NCBI GenBank assembly: GCA_963790065.1
Contig: CAWBNK010000001.1
Location: 434,001-498,000 of the forward strand
Reading direction: 5' to 3'
Origin: Palsa-504 sp963790065
Lineage (GTDB): Bacteria; Actinomycetota; Actinomycetes; Streptosporangiales; Streptosporangiaceae
Length of the DNA stretch: 64,000 bases
Position 1 is the stretch's first letter. The number at the start of each line of letters is the position of its first letter. Shown piece after piece: positions 32,202-40,062 of the stretch. The position numbers and the translations under genes are program-made. Under the pieces are notes generated by a model. The model was not told the DNA's origin. It did not search any database and saw only the letters and a list, made by a program, of their open reading frames with translations.

Positions 32202-32594
32202 TCAGCCCCCCGCGACGGGAACCACGACGGTGCCCGCCGCGGTGACGACGCTGACGGCCTCGGGGAGTACCGAGGCGGCCGACTCGCCGCGTGCCGGGTC
32301 GGCCCGGCAGACCACCCAGGCCTCGAAGGCGAGCTGCCTGCTGCGCCGCCCGACCGCGGTGACGGTCACCGTGGCCTCGATGACGTCACCGGCCCGCACC
32401 GGCGCGCGGAACTGCACGTCGGAGTAGGACGCCAGCAGCCCCTCGTCCCCGTCGGTCCGGATGCACAGCTCGGTGGCCGCGTCGCCGAACAGCCCGAGGA
32501 CGTACGCGCCGTCCACCAGGTTGCCGCCGTAGTGGGCGTCGCCGTACGTCACGTACCGGCGCTGGGTGACGGCCACGCCTACCTGAGCGCTCAT
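32202..32594 (-). CDS. kal: 3-aminobutyryl-CoA ammonia-lyase
   Basis: 130-residue hotdog-fold enzyme: removes ammonia from L-3-aminobutyryl-CoA giving crotonyl-CoA, a late step of lysine fermentation. Characteristic HYGGNLVDGAYVLGLFGD with the catalytic Asp/Glu, TDGDEGLLASYSDVQF and APVRAGDVIEATV. ATGA overlap with the kamE stop. Last gene of the kdd-kamD-kamE-kal unit. Alternative reading would be an acyl-CoA thioesterase, but context and the YGGN block favour the lyase. Confidence 0.9.
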   Translation of the reverse strand: MSAQVGVAVTQRRYVTYGDAHYGGNLVDGAYVLGLFGDAATELCIRTDGDEGLLASYSDVQFRAPVRAGDVIEATVTVTAVGRRSRQLAFEAWVVCRADPARGESAASVLPEAVSVVTAAGTVVVPVAGG

Positions 32595-33409
32595 GCGGCA
32601 CTCGCTTTCTTCCCGGGGGGACTCCATCCCCCCGGACCCCCCTGGCGCGGAGTCTCCGGGGCTTCGGGGGTCAGCGCGTGCACCAGGTAGCTGGCCACCT
32701 CGCTGGGCGTGGTGCCGCGGCCGAAGATCTTGTCCACGCCGAGGTCGGCGGCCGCGCCCGGGTCGAACCGCGGCCCGCCTACCACCAGCAGCGGCCGCTG
32801 CAGGCCGAAGCCGGCATGGAAGGCCGCCGACATCTCCCTGGTGTTGGACAGGTGCGCGTCCCGCTGGGTGACGACCTGGCTGACCAGGACCGCGTCGGCG
32901 TGCTCGGCCGCGGCCCGGGCGACCAGGTCGGTCACGCCCACCTGGGAGCCCATGTTCACCACCCGGATCTCCCGGTAGTACTCCAGGCCCTTCTCCCCCG
33001 CGTGCCCCTTGACGTTGAGGATGGCGTCGATGCCGACCGTGTGCGCGTCGGTGCCGATGCACGCGCCCACCACGACCAGCTTGCGGCCCAGCGCCGAACG
33101 GATCCGGAGGTTCACTTCGGCCGCCGGCAGCACCGGGAACTCACGCTCGGCCACGGTCACGGCCGACAAGTCGACCAGGTGGCTGACCCGGCCGTAGACG
33201 ATGAAGAAGGTAAAGTCGGGCCCCATCGCCTTGGCGTGCACGACCATCGCCGGGTCCAGGCCCATCTTGGCCGCGAGCTGGAGCGCGGCGCCCTCGGCCC
33301 GGGCTCGTTCGGCCTCGTCGCCGAACGGCACGGGCAGCGTGAACGACAGCTGCACCCGCCCGTCGCCGGTGGTGTCGCCGTACGGACGCACGATCCCGGT
33401 CACGCTCAT
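32591..33409 (-). CDS. kamE: Lysine 5,6-aminomutase beta subunit (B12-binding)
   Basis: 272 residues from ATG 33409 (GGAGGTGCAGCA before). Binds adenosylcobalamin through the DxHxxG motif in GTDAHTVGIDAIL (about 137-149) and holds the Rossmann B12 domain (VVNMGSQVGVTDLVARA, VVTQRDAHL). Moves the terminal amino group of beta-lysine from C6 to C5 together with KamD. The C-terminus is a Pro/Gly-rich tail from a G/C-run segment. Spacing to kamD is 22 bases. Confidence 0.94.
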   Translation of the reverse strand: MSVTGIVRPYGDTTGDGRVQLSFTLPVPFGDEAERARAEGAALQLAAKMGLDPAMVVHAKAMGPDFTFFIVYGRVSHLVDLSAVTVAEREFPVLPAAEVNLRIRSALGRKLVVVGACIGTDAHTVGIDAILNVKGHAGEKGLEYYREIRVVNMGSQVGVTDLVARAAAEHADAVLVSQVVTQRDAHLSNTREMSAAFHAGFGLQRPLLVVGGPRFDPGAAADLGVDKIFGRGTTPSEVASYLVHALTPEAPETPRQGGPGGWSPPGKKASAA

Positions 33410-33431
33410 TGCTGCACCTCCAGCATCTGGC

Positions 33432-35003
33432 TCACTGCTTCGCCTCCAGCGGTGTCGTCTCAAGCTGGTCGGCCGCCGGGTTGAAGTACCCGTCGGCCCG
33501 CTCCACCACTCCGTCCAGGCCGCGCCCGCCGTCAGGCGGCCGCTTGGTCACGCCGAACGTGCCCGCGGCGATCGCGTTAAGCAGCCCCTGCGAGCCGATC
33601 TTGCGCAGCAGGTCGACGGACTCGTCCAGCACCTGCCGGGCGCGCCGGGCCACCAGGCCGTCCGGCTCGGGCCGGAATTCCTGGCCCAGCTGGCCGGCGG
33701 CGCGCCGCACGTAGCGGACATTCTCCAGGGCCAGATCCCGGTCGGACAGGAACGGGGTGTGGATGCCCTCGGTCATCATGCCGATGAGCAGGATCGACTG
33801 GTCGGTCATCACCCCGCACAGGTTGAAGAACGCGTCCAGCAGGTAGCCGGCGAACACGTTGCCGGTCATGTGCTTGGTCGGCGGCATGTACTTCAGCGGC
33901 GCGTCGGGGAACAGCTCCCTGACCAGCTGGGCGTGGGCCAGCTCGAGCATGAAGGAGTCGGGCACCTCGGGGTTGATCTCGAACGCGTGCCCCAGCCCCA
34001 GCTGCCCGTCGGCCAGCCCGGCCTCGCGGCCGAAGTACTCGTTCAGCAGCTGGGAGACCACCACCGTATGGGCCGCGTCCACCGCGTCGGCGGTGGTCAG
34101 GTAGTTGTCCTCGCCGGTGTTGATGACGATGCCCGCCCGGGCGTGCACCTGCCGGGAGAACCGCTGGTCGATGAACGTCCGCACCGGGTTGATGTCGCGG
34201 AAGATGATGCCGTACATGCAGTCGTTCAGCATCATGTCCAGCCGCTCGAGCCCGGCCAGCGAGGCGATCTCGGGCATGCAGAGCCCGGAGGCGTAGTTGG
34301 TCAGCCGGATGTAGCGCCCGAGCTCGCGCGAGGTGTCGTCGAGCGCGGCCCGCATCAGCCGGAAGTTCTCCTGGGTGGCGTAGGTGCCCGCGTAGCCCTC
34401 CCTGGTCGCGCCCTCGGGCACGTAGTCGAGCAGCGACTGCCCGGTGGAGCGGATCACCGCGATGATGTCCGCGCCCTCCCGCGCCGCGGCCTGCGCCTGG
34501 GGGATGTCCTCGTAGATGTCGCCGGTGGCGACGATCAGGTAGATCCAGGGCATCGGCGGGTCGGAGGTGGCGCCGAGCATGCGGTCCCGCTCGGCCCGCT
34601 GGGCATCGATGCGGGCCATTCCTTTTTTGACCGAACGGGCCGCGGTATCACGGGCCGCGTTCCCCTCATGCCCCGCGGGCAGGCGGAACTTGACCAGGCC
34701 CGCGGCCGCGTCAACGGCCAGCGTCCGCAGGTCGGGGTAGCCGCCGGTCAGCATGGCGTCCCAGACGGGCAGCGCCACCCCGTGCTCGAGGCCGGTGCTC
34801 TCGCGGACCGCGTCGGTCAGCCGGTTGACCCACGGCATCCCGTCCTCGTCGGCCCCGTCCAGCCCGGCCAGCCGCAGCGCGGCCCGCTCCACCGACACAG
34901 TGGTGTGCGTGCGGGCCAGCTTGACCACCGGCGCGCCCGCCCGCTTGGCCAGCTCGCGGGCCTGGCCGACCAGCGCCGGGTCCAGGTTCAGCTTGCCGGT
35001 CAC
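33432..35003 (-). CDS. kamD: Lysine 5,6-aminomutase alpha subunit
   Basis: 523 residues, full family length, TIM-barrel catalytic subunit using PLP and adenosylcobalamin. Conserved blocks: LVKLARTHTTVSVERAALRL-type start, VATGDIYEDIPQAQAAAREG, VPEGATREGYAGTYATQENF, MNDCMYGIIFRDIN, GEDNYLTTADAVDAAHTV, PPTKHMTGNVF. GTG 35003 overlaps the kdd stop as GTGA. Its only use in known metabolism is lysine/beta-lysine fermentation, so it strongly marks this pathway. Confidence 0.95.
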   Translation of the reverse strand: MTGKLNLDPALVGQARELAKRAGAPVVKLARTHTTVSVERAALRLAGLDGADEDGMPWVNRLTDAVRESTGLEHGVALPVWDAMLTGGYPDLRTLAVDAAAGLVKFRLPAGHEGNAARDTAARSVKKGMARIDAQRAERDRMLGATSDPPMPWIYLIVATGDIYEDIPQAQAAAREGADIIAVIRSTGQSLLDYVPEGATREGYAGTYATQENFRLMRAALDDTSRELGRYIRLTNYASGLCMPEIASLAGLERLDMMLNDCMYGIIFRDINPVRTFIDQRFSRQVHARAGIVINTGEDNYLTTADAVDAAHTVVVSQLLNEYFGREAGLADGQLGLGHAFEINPEVPDSFMLELAHAQLVRELFPDAPLKYMPPTKHMTGNVFAGYLLDAFFNLCGVMTDQSILLIGMMTEGIHTPFLSDRDLALENVRYVRRAAGQLGQEFRPEPDGLVARRARQVLDESVDLLRKIGSQGLLNAIAAGTFGVTKRPPDGGRGLDGVVERADGYFNPAADQLETTPLEAKQ

Positions 35004-36040
35004 CGTTCGACCCGCCGCTCGAACAGGGCCCGCAGCGCCGGCGTGGTGCGGAGCAGGTCGAGGGCGAGCTCGGCGTGACCGGGCACGTACCCGTTGCCGA
35101 TCAGCATGGTGACGTCCGCGGCCATGCCCTCCGCGCCGAGGGCGGCGGCGCTGAACGAGGTGGCCATCGAGAAGAAGATGACCGTCCCGCCCTGGGCGGT
35201 GGACAAGACGGCGCCGCCCTCACAGCCGGCCACGTCGACGCACACCACGGTCACGTCGGCCGGGCCGCCCGCGGCTTGCGTCCGGGCGGCCAGCCCCACC
35301 GGGTCCCGGGCATCGGCCATGACGATCTCGTCCACCAGGCCCTCGCTGTCGTGCAGCAGCGCCGCCTCGGCTTCGGTCGGCACGACCCCGATCACCTTGG
35401 CCGCCCCGGCCCGGCGGGCGGCCACCGCCGACAGCGAGCCGCTCTTGCCGGCCGCGCCGATCACCAGGGCGGTCGTGCCCGGCCTGATCACGCGCTGGGT
35501 CAGGGCGGGGGCACCGCAGACGTCCATGACCGCCAGCGAGAGCGGGACGGGCAGGTCGTCGGGCAGGACGGCGGCGATCGACCGGCCGAACAGGACGGCC
35601 TGCCCCTCGCAGGGGACCTGCTCGGACTGGCCGTCCCAGCGGTACAGCGAGTCGGTGATCACCAGCGGGGTCAGGGTCAGCGAGACCAGGGTGGCGATCC
35701 GCTGGCCCGGCACCAGGCCCAGCGGGGAGTCCGGGCCGGCCTGCTCGACGGTGCCGGTCAGCATGCCGCCCGACCCGGTGACCGGGTTCTGCATCTTTCC
35801 CCGGGTGGCGATGATGTCCAGCACCGCGGCCCTGATCTTGTCCGGGTCGCCCGCGTAAGTCTCACGGAGCTGCCGGTAGGAGGCGGCGTCCAGGTTCAGC
35901 CGGTCGACGCGGACCAGGACCTCGTCCGGGGCGATCACGGGACTGGCATCCAGCCGCCAGGCGGCCTGCGGCAGGACCCCGGGCGGATCCAGGACGCGGT
36001 GCAGGCCGAGGGGGGAGAACGACGGCAGCGAGGTAGTCAT
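35000..36040 (-). CDS. kdd: L-erythro-3,5-diaminohexanoate dehydrogenase
   Basis: 346 residues from ATG 36040. Oxidatively deaminates 3,5-diaminohexanoate to 5-amino-3-oxohexanoate with NAD+. Zinc-less MDR-like fold with nucleotide loop VIGAAGKSGSLSAVAARR (about 170-187), GVVPTEAEA, VVCVDVAGCEGGAV. First gene of the left-going lysine operon; a TTGAAT-N16-TAAATT promoter lies about 130 bp upstream of the ATG. Confidence 0.92.
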   Translation of the reverse strand: MTTSLPSFSPLGLHRVLDPPGVLPQAAWRLDASPVIAPDEVLVRVDRLNLDAASYRQLRETYAGDPDKIRAAVLDIIATRGKMQNPVTGSGGMLTGTVEQAGPDSPLGLVPGQRIATLVSLTLTPLVITDSLYRWDGQSEQVPCEGQAVLFGRSIAAVLPDDLPVPLSLAVMDVCGAPALTQRVIRPGTTALVIGAAGKSGSLSAVAARRAGAAKVIGVVPTEAEAALLHDSEGLVDEIVMADARDPVGLAARTQAAGGPADVTVVCVDVAGCEGGAVLSTAQGGTVIFFSMATSFSAAALGAEGMAADVTMLIGNGYVPGHAELALDLLRTTPALRALFERRVER

Positions 36041-36169
36041 AGTCCTGGTCCTTCCCGCAAGCCGGGCGGTGTAGGCCGGCTGCTGTGGGCTGCTGTGGGC
36101 TGCGGTCGCCTGCCTGCGGGTACCCAGGCGGTTCCGTAACACAAGGGACGGGTCAGAATGAGACGGGAG

Positions 36170-36197
36170 AATTTACTGCTGTAGTAGTCTAATTCAA
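36170..36197 (-). promoter_or_regulatory. Promoter of the kdd-kamD-kamE-kal operon
   Basis: Minus strand: -35 TTGAAT (36192-36197), 16-bp spacer, -10 TAAATT (36170-36175), in an AT-rich island of an otherwise GC-rich 376-bp divergent region (36041-36416). Leader of about 125 bases follows. Confidence 0.6.
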
Positions 36198-36249
36198 TAA
36201 GTTCTTCAGGAGCTCACGTCTTGGTGCGGAGATCGTACTGTAGCCTGAG

Positions 36250-36323
36250 TTCCGCCGGGGCGGGCCGGGGGCGGAAGGCAGGCATGGCGCGCGGCTTCGC
36301 GCGCGCGTGTAAACAGACTGTTA
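36250..36323 (+). promoter_or_regulatory. Stem-loops and inverted repeat in the kamA upstream region
   Basis: TTCCGCC (36250-36256) pairs with GGCGGAA (36270-36276). GCGCGCG-GCTT-CGCGCGC (36287-36304) is a perfect 7-bp hairpin. GTAAACAGACTGTTAC (36308-36323) is a near-perfect inverted repeat with one extra A. They lie 95-170 bp before kamA and may be operator or leader elements; no known riboswitch class recognised. Confidence 0.45.
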
Positions 36324-36416
36324 CGCGGCGCGGGTGACATTCCGGAAGATCTACGGTTTTACACGTTTTGCACCGGATGTCCTTCGGTATCATCCAGGGA
36401 TTGGAGGGCTTCGTTC

Positions 36417-37817
36417 ATGGTCTCGCAGCCTTATGTATACAAGCGTCATGAGCTGGCCGAACCCGACTGGCGCCGGTTTCCCGGCTGGGCCGGGGTGTCC
36501 GAGGCCGACTGGGAGTCGGCGCAGTGGCAGCGGGCGCACTGCGTCAAGAACGCCAGGCAGCTGAGGCAGGTCACCGGTCCGGGACTCGCCGAGTCCTTCT
36601 ACTCCGATCTCGAGCGCGACCAGCGCGAGCGGGCCACCATGTCGATGCTGATCCCGCCGCAGATGGTCAATACCATGGTCCCGCTGATTGCGCCGGACCA
36701 GCCCGGCTTCACCGAGGCGTTCTACGCCGACCCGGTGCGCCAGTACATGATCCCGGCGTTCAGCGACCGGCGGACCGACTGGCCCTCCCACCCCTACGCC
36801 CAGCGGGACTCGCTGCACGAGGCCGAGATGTGGGCGGTCGAGGGCCTGACCCACCGATACCCGACCAAGGTCCTGGCCGAACTGCTGCCCACCTGCCCCC
36901 AGTACTGCGGCCACTGCACCCGGATGGACCTGGTCGGCAACCCGACGGCCCAGACCGACAAGCACAAGTTCGCGCTGGCCAGGGAAGACCGCCTGGACGC
37001 CATGCTCTCCTACCTGCGCCGCACGCCCGGCGTGCGGGACGTGGTCGTCTCCGGCGGTGACGTGGCCAACCTGCCCTGGCCGCGGCTGGAGGCGTTCGTG
37101 TCCGCCCTGCTCGAGATCGACTCGGTCAGGGATATCCGGCTGGCCAGCAAGGCGCTGATGGGACTGCCGCAGCACTGGCTGTCCGATGATGTCCGCGCGG
37201 GCATGGCCCGGCTGTCCGGCACCGCCCGCTCACGCGGCGTGAGCATCGCCATCCACACCCACGTGAACGCGGCCCAGTCGGTGACGCCGCTGGTGGCGCG
37301 GGCCGCCGCGGCCATGTTCGAGGCCGGCGTCCGGGACGTGCGGAACCAGGGCGTGCTGCTGCGCGGCGTGAACAACAGCACTGGGGCGCTGCTCGACCTG
37401 TGCTTCGCCCTGCTCGACGGCGCGGCGATCATGCCCTACTACTTCTACATGTGCGACATGATCCCCGGCAGCGAGCACTGGCGGCTGTCGCTGGCCGAGG
37501 GCCAGTCGCTGCAGCACGACATCATGGGCTACCTGCCCGGGTTCGCCACCCCGCGGGTCGTCTGCGACGTGCCCTACGTGGGCAAGCGCTGGGTGCACCA
37601 GGTGGCCAGGTACGACGCCGAGCGCGGCATCTCCTACTGGACGAAGAACTACCACACCGCCATCGAGGCCGACGACGAACTGACCCTCAGCCGCGAGTAC
37701 CCCTACTACGACCCGATCTACCTGCTGCCCGAGTCAGGCCAGGCCTGGTGGCGCGCCCAGGTCGACCGGCACCAGTCCGAAGCCGCCGTCCTCACCCTGG
37801 CCGACGCCGCCGGCTAG
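36417..37817 (+). CDS. kamA: Lysine 2,3-aminomutase (radical SAM)
   Basis: 466 residues. Converts L-lysine to L-beta-lysine, the first pathway step, using a 4Fe-4S cluster, SAM and PLP. Cluster motif CPQYCGHC with Cys160, Cys164 and Cys167; VVVSGGDVANLPW in the SAM barrel; HTHVNAAQSVTPL and NQGVLLRGVNN typical of KamA; MCDMIPGSEHW near the PLP site. GGAGGG precedes ATG 36417. Divergent from kdd; ends in a CTAG overlap with the convergent GNAT gene. Confidence 0.95.
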   Translation: MVSQPYVYKRHELAEPDWRRFPGWAGVSEADWESAQWQRAHCVKNARQLRQVTGPGLAESFYSDLERDQRERATMSMLIPPQMVNTMVPLIAPDQPGFTEAFYADPVRQYMIPAFSDRRTDWPSHPYAQRDSLHEAEMWAVEGLTHRYPTKVLAELLPTCPQYCGHCTRMDLVGNPTAQTDKHKFALAREDRLDAMLSYLRRTPGVRDVVVSGGDVANLPWPRLEAFVSALLEIDSVRDIRLASKALMGLPQHWLSDDVRAGMARLSGTARSRGVSIAIHTHVNAAQSVTPLVARAAAAMFEAGVRDVRNQGVLLRGVNNSTGALLDLCFALLDGAAIMPYYFYMCDMIPGSEHWRLSLAEGQSLQHDIMGYLPGFATPRVVCDVPYVGKRWVHQVARYDAERGISYWTKNYHTAIEADDELTLSREYPYYDPIYLLPESGQAWWRAQVDRHQSEAAVLTLADAAG

Positions 37818-38878
37818 CGCCGGTCGTAGCGGGCGGTGAGCGCCTCCAGGTGCTGCCTGACCGCGGGCCATTCGGCGGCGGTGATGCTGAAGCGGGCCGA
37901 ATCCCGCGGTTGGCCGTCCGCGCCTAGCCGGTGCGCGCGCAGGACGCCCTCGTAGCGGGCGCCGATCCGGGTCATCGCGTCCCGGGACCGCTGGTTCCGC
38001 GCGTCGGTGTGCAGGCACACCGACCGGACCTGCCAGACCTCGAAGGCGTGGCCGAGCATGAGGCGCTTCATGTCGGTATTCGCGCCGGTCCTGATAGCCG
38101 CGGGCCCGAGCCAGGTGTAGCCGATCTCGCAGGTGTCGGGACCGGTGCGGTCATGTCCGGCAGGCCAGGCCCAGTAGCCGAAGTCGAAGAACCGGGTAGA
38201 GCCGATCACCGTGCCGTCCTCGGCGCGGACCACGACGAACGGCACCGCCGCCGCGCCGTCCCGGGCCGCGATTGCCGTCTCGACGTACTGGCGGACCTGG
38301 GCCTCGTCCTGCGGCACCGGTGACCAGCGGTACAGCTCGCCGCCGCCGGAAGCCGCGGTGACCAGCCCGGGCACGTGCTGGTAGCCCAGCGGCTCCAGGC
38401 GGACTGCCTTGCCGATCAGCGGGCCGGCGACGACGGTGGTCTGCTCCGGCGCCGGGGCTTCCGCCCGGGCCGGGCGCTCCAGGTAGCGGCCATTGGGATG
38501 GGCGAAGCCGAACTGCCGGTACAGCCCGTGCGCGTCGGAGGTATGCAGCATCCAGCGCCATCCGGCGCCCCCGCCGTCCTCGATCATCATGCGCACGATG
38601 GCCCGGCCCAGCCCGGCCCCGCGGTGCTCGGGCAGCACGTATACGTCGGCCAGGTAGGCGGACCCGCCGTCGGCGAACGCGCGGGCGACGCCGACCATGG
38701 CGCCGGCGCGGTCGTAGGCGCCCACGACGCGCCAGGCCGCGGCGAACTGCCGCTTGATGTCCTCGGCGCCGCGCCACCGGCCCCAGTAGGCCTGGGTGGT
38801 CAGGAACGCCACCGCGGCCTCCGCGTCGATCCGGCCCGGGTCGTCATCGAGCTCGTAAGCCCCTGCGATCCTGCGCAT
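37814..38878 (-). CDS. Tandem double GNAT acetyltransferase
   Basis: 354 residues with two acetyltransferase domains. N-terminal (about 1-140): YLADVYVLPEHRGAGLGRAIV acetyl-CoA loop and DAHGLYRQFGF. C-terminal (about 155-345): RimJ/L-like, VRLEPLGYQHV, CEIGYTWLGPAAIRTGANTD, NQRSRDAMTRIGARYEG. A Pro/Ala linker joins them. The second domain lacks the usual Q/RxxGxG/A loop sequence in clear form. Start ATG 38878 shares one base with the previous stop (TAATG). Substrates unknown. Confidence 0.87.
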   Translation of the reverse strand: MRRIAGAYELDDDPGRIDAEAAVAFLTTQAYWGRWRGAEDIKRQFAAAWRVVGAYDRAGAMVGVARAFADGGSAYLADVYVLPEHRGAGLGRAIVRMMIEDGGGAGWRWMLHTSDAHGLYRQFGFAHPNGRYLERPARAEAPAPEQTTVVAGPLIGKAVRLEPLGYQHVPGLVTAASGGGELYRWSPVPQDEAQVRQYVETAIAARDGAAAVPFVVVRAEDGTVIGSTRFFDFGYWAWPAGHDRTGPDTCEIGYTWLGPAAIRTGANTDMKRLMLGHAFEVWQVRSVCLHTDARNQRSRDAMTRIGARYEGVLRAHRLGADGQPRDSARFSITAAEWPAVRQHLEALTARYDRR

Positions 38879-39999
38879 TACGGCACCTCCGGCACGGCCA
38901 GGGCCTGTTCGATGTCGGTGATCAGGTCGGCGGCGGGCTCCACCCCCACCGACAGCCTGATCAGGCCGTCCGGCGCGGTCTCGCCCGCCCACCGGGCGCG
39001 GCGCTCCCAGGTCGACTCCACGCCGCCAAAGCTGGTGGCCGGGAGGATCAGCCGGGAGCCTGCCACCACCCGGTCCGCGGCCGGACCCGAGTCCAGCTCG
39101 AACGACAGCAGCGGGCCGAACCCGGCCGGCATCTGCCGTTGCGCTGTCTCCAGCGTGGACGGCTCGAGGCCCGGGTAGTGGACCGCCCGCACCTGCGGAT
39201 GGGCGGAAAGGTGCCGGGCGATGGCCAGCGCGCTTTCCGACTGGCGCGCGATCCGCAGCGGCAGCGTCTTCAGCCCGCGCAGCGCCAGCCAGGCCTCGAA
39301 CGGGCCGGCGATGCCGCCGCCGCTGGTCCGCCAGGCCCGCAGCCTGGCCAGCAGGTAGGCGTCCCGGCTGACCACCGCGCCCGCGATCACGTCGGAATGT
39401 CCGGATATCGCCTTGGTCAGCGAATACAGCGATGCGGTGGCGCCCCAGTCGAGCGGCCGCTGGAGCAGGCCGGTGGCGGTGGTGTTGTCCACCACCATCG
39501 GCGCTTGCGCCGCGGCCGCGGCCTCGGCCAGCCCGGCCAGGTCAGCCACCCGGAGCAGCGGGTTGGTCGGCGTCTCGGCCCACAGCACCGCCGGCGCGGC
39601 CTTCAGCTCGCGTTCCACCGCGGTCAGGTCCTGCTGGTCGACATGAACCGGGACGGCCCCGTGCGGCCGCAGCTTGTCCGCGAGTACCCGGGCCCCGTAG
39701 TAGCCGTCGGCGGGCAGTACGATCCGTTCCCGGCTCTCGGCCAGGGTCAGCATCAGCGCCATCGAGGCGGCCTGGCCGGATGCGAAGGCCACCGCGCCGG
39801 CGTCCTCCAGGACGCCGAGCGCCTCCTCGAGCGCTTCCCAGCCCGGGTTGCCCTGACGGCCGTACGACCGTTCCTGGTGTGGCGGACCCTGCGACACGTA
39901 GATGCTGGCCGGGACGAGGGGCGGCGTGACCGGCGCGCCCCCGCTGCGCTCGGTGCCCGCGTGGATTAGCCTGGCCTCGGCCGAGAAGGCCCCGGTCAC
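38878..39999 (-). CDS. Cys/Met metabolism PLP-dependent enzyme (trans-sulfuration family)
   Basis: 373 residues from GTG 39999. Fold type I: SGQAASMALMLTL, ETPTNPLLRVADL, VVDNTTATGLLQRPL and the PLP lysine in SLTKAISGHSDVIAGAVV; C-terminal FGGVESTWERRAR. Members are cystathionine gamma-synthase/lyase, methionine gamma-lyase or O-acetylhomoserine sulfhydrylase; the sequence alone does not choose. Divergent from the MocR regulator, which may control it. Confidence 0.9.
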   Translation of the reverse strand: MTGAFSAEARLIHAGTERSGGAPVTPPLVPASIYVSQGPPHQERSYGRQGNPGWEALEEALGVLEDAGAVAFASGQAASMALMLTLAESRERIVLPADGYYGARVLADKLRPHGAVPVHVDQQDLTAVERELKAAPAVLWAETPTNPLLRVADLAGLAEAAAAAQAPMVVDNTTATGLLQRPLDWGATASLYSLTKAISGHSDVIAGAVVSRDAYLLARLRAWRTSGGGIAGPFEAWLALRGLKTLPLRIARQSESALAIARHLSAHPQVRAVHYPGLEPSTLETAQRQMPAGFGPLLSFELDSGPAADRVVAGSRLILPATSFGGVESTWERRARWAGETAPDGLIRLSVGVEPAADLITDIEQALAVPEVP

Positions 40000-40062
40000 G
40001 CCCGTTCCCCGGAACCGTCCGGCCCGTCCCCGAGTCGGCCGGAAAATGTTACAGTACAAATT

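Noticed and set aside
36250..36416. Lysine or cobalamin riboswitch before kamA
   Set aside because: Stems are present but none of the conserved L-box or B12-box core sequences can be found.
37814..38878. Tandem GNAT considered as beta-lysine acetyltransferase (AblB) because it abuts kamA
   Set aside because: Neither domain resembles AblB, and the gene is convergent with kamA rather than in its operon.
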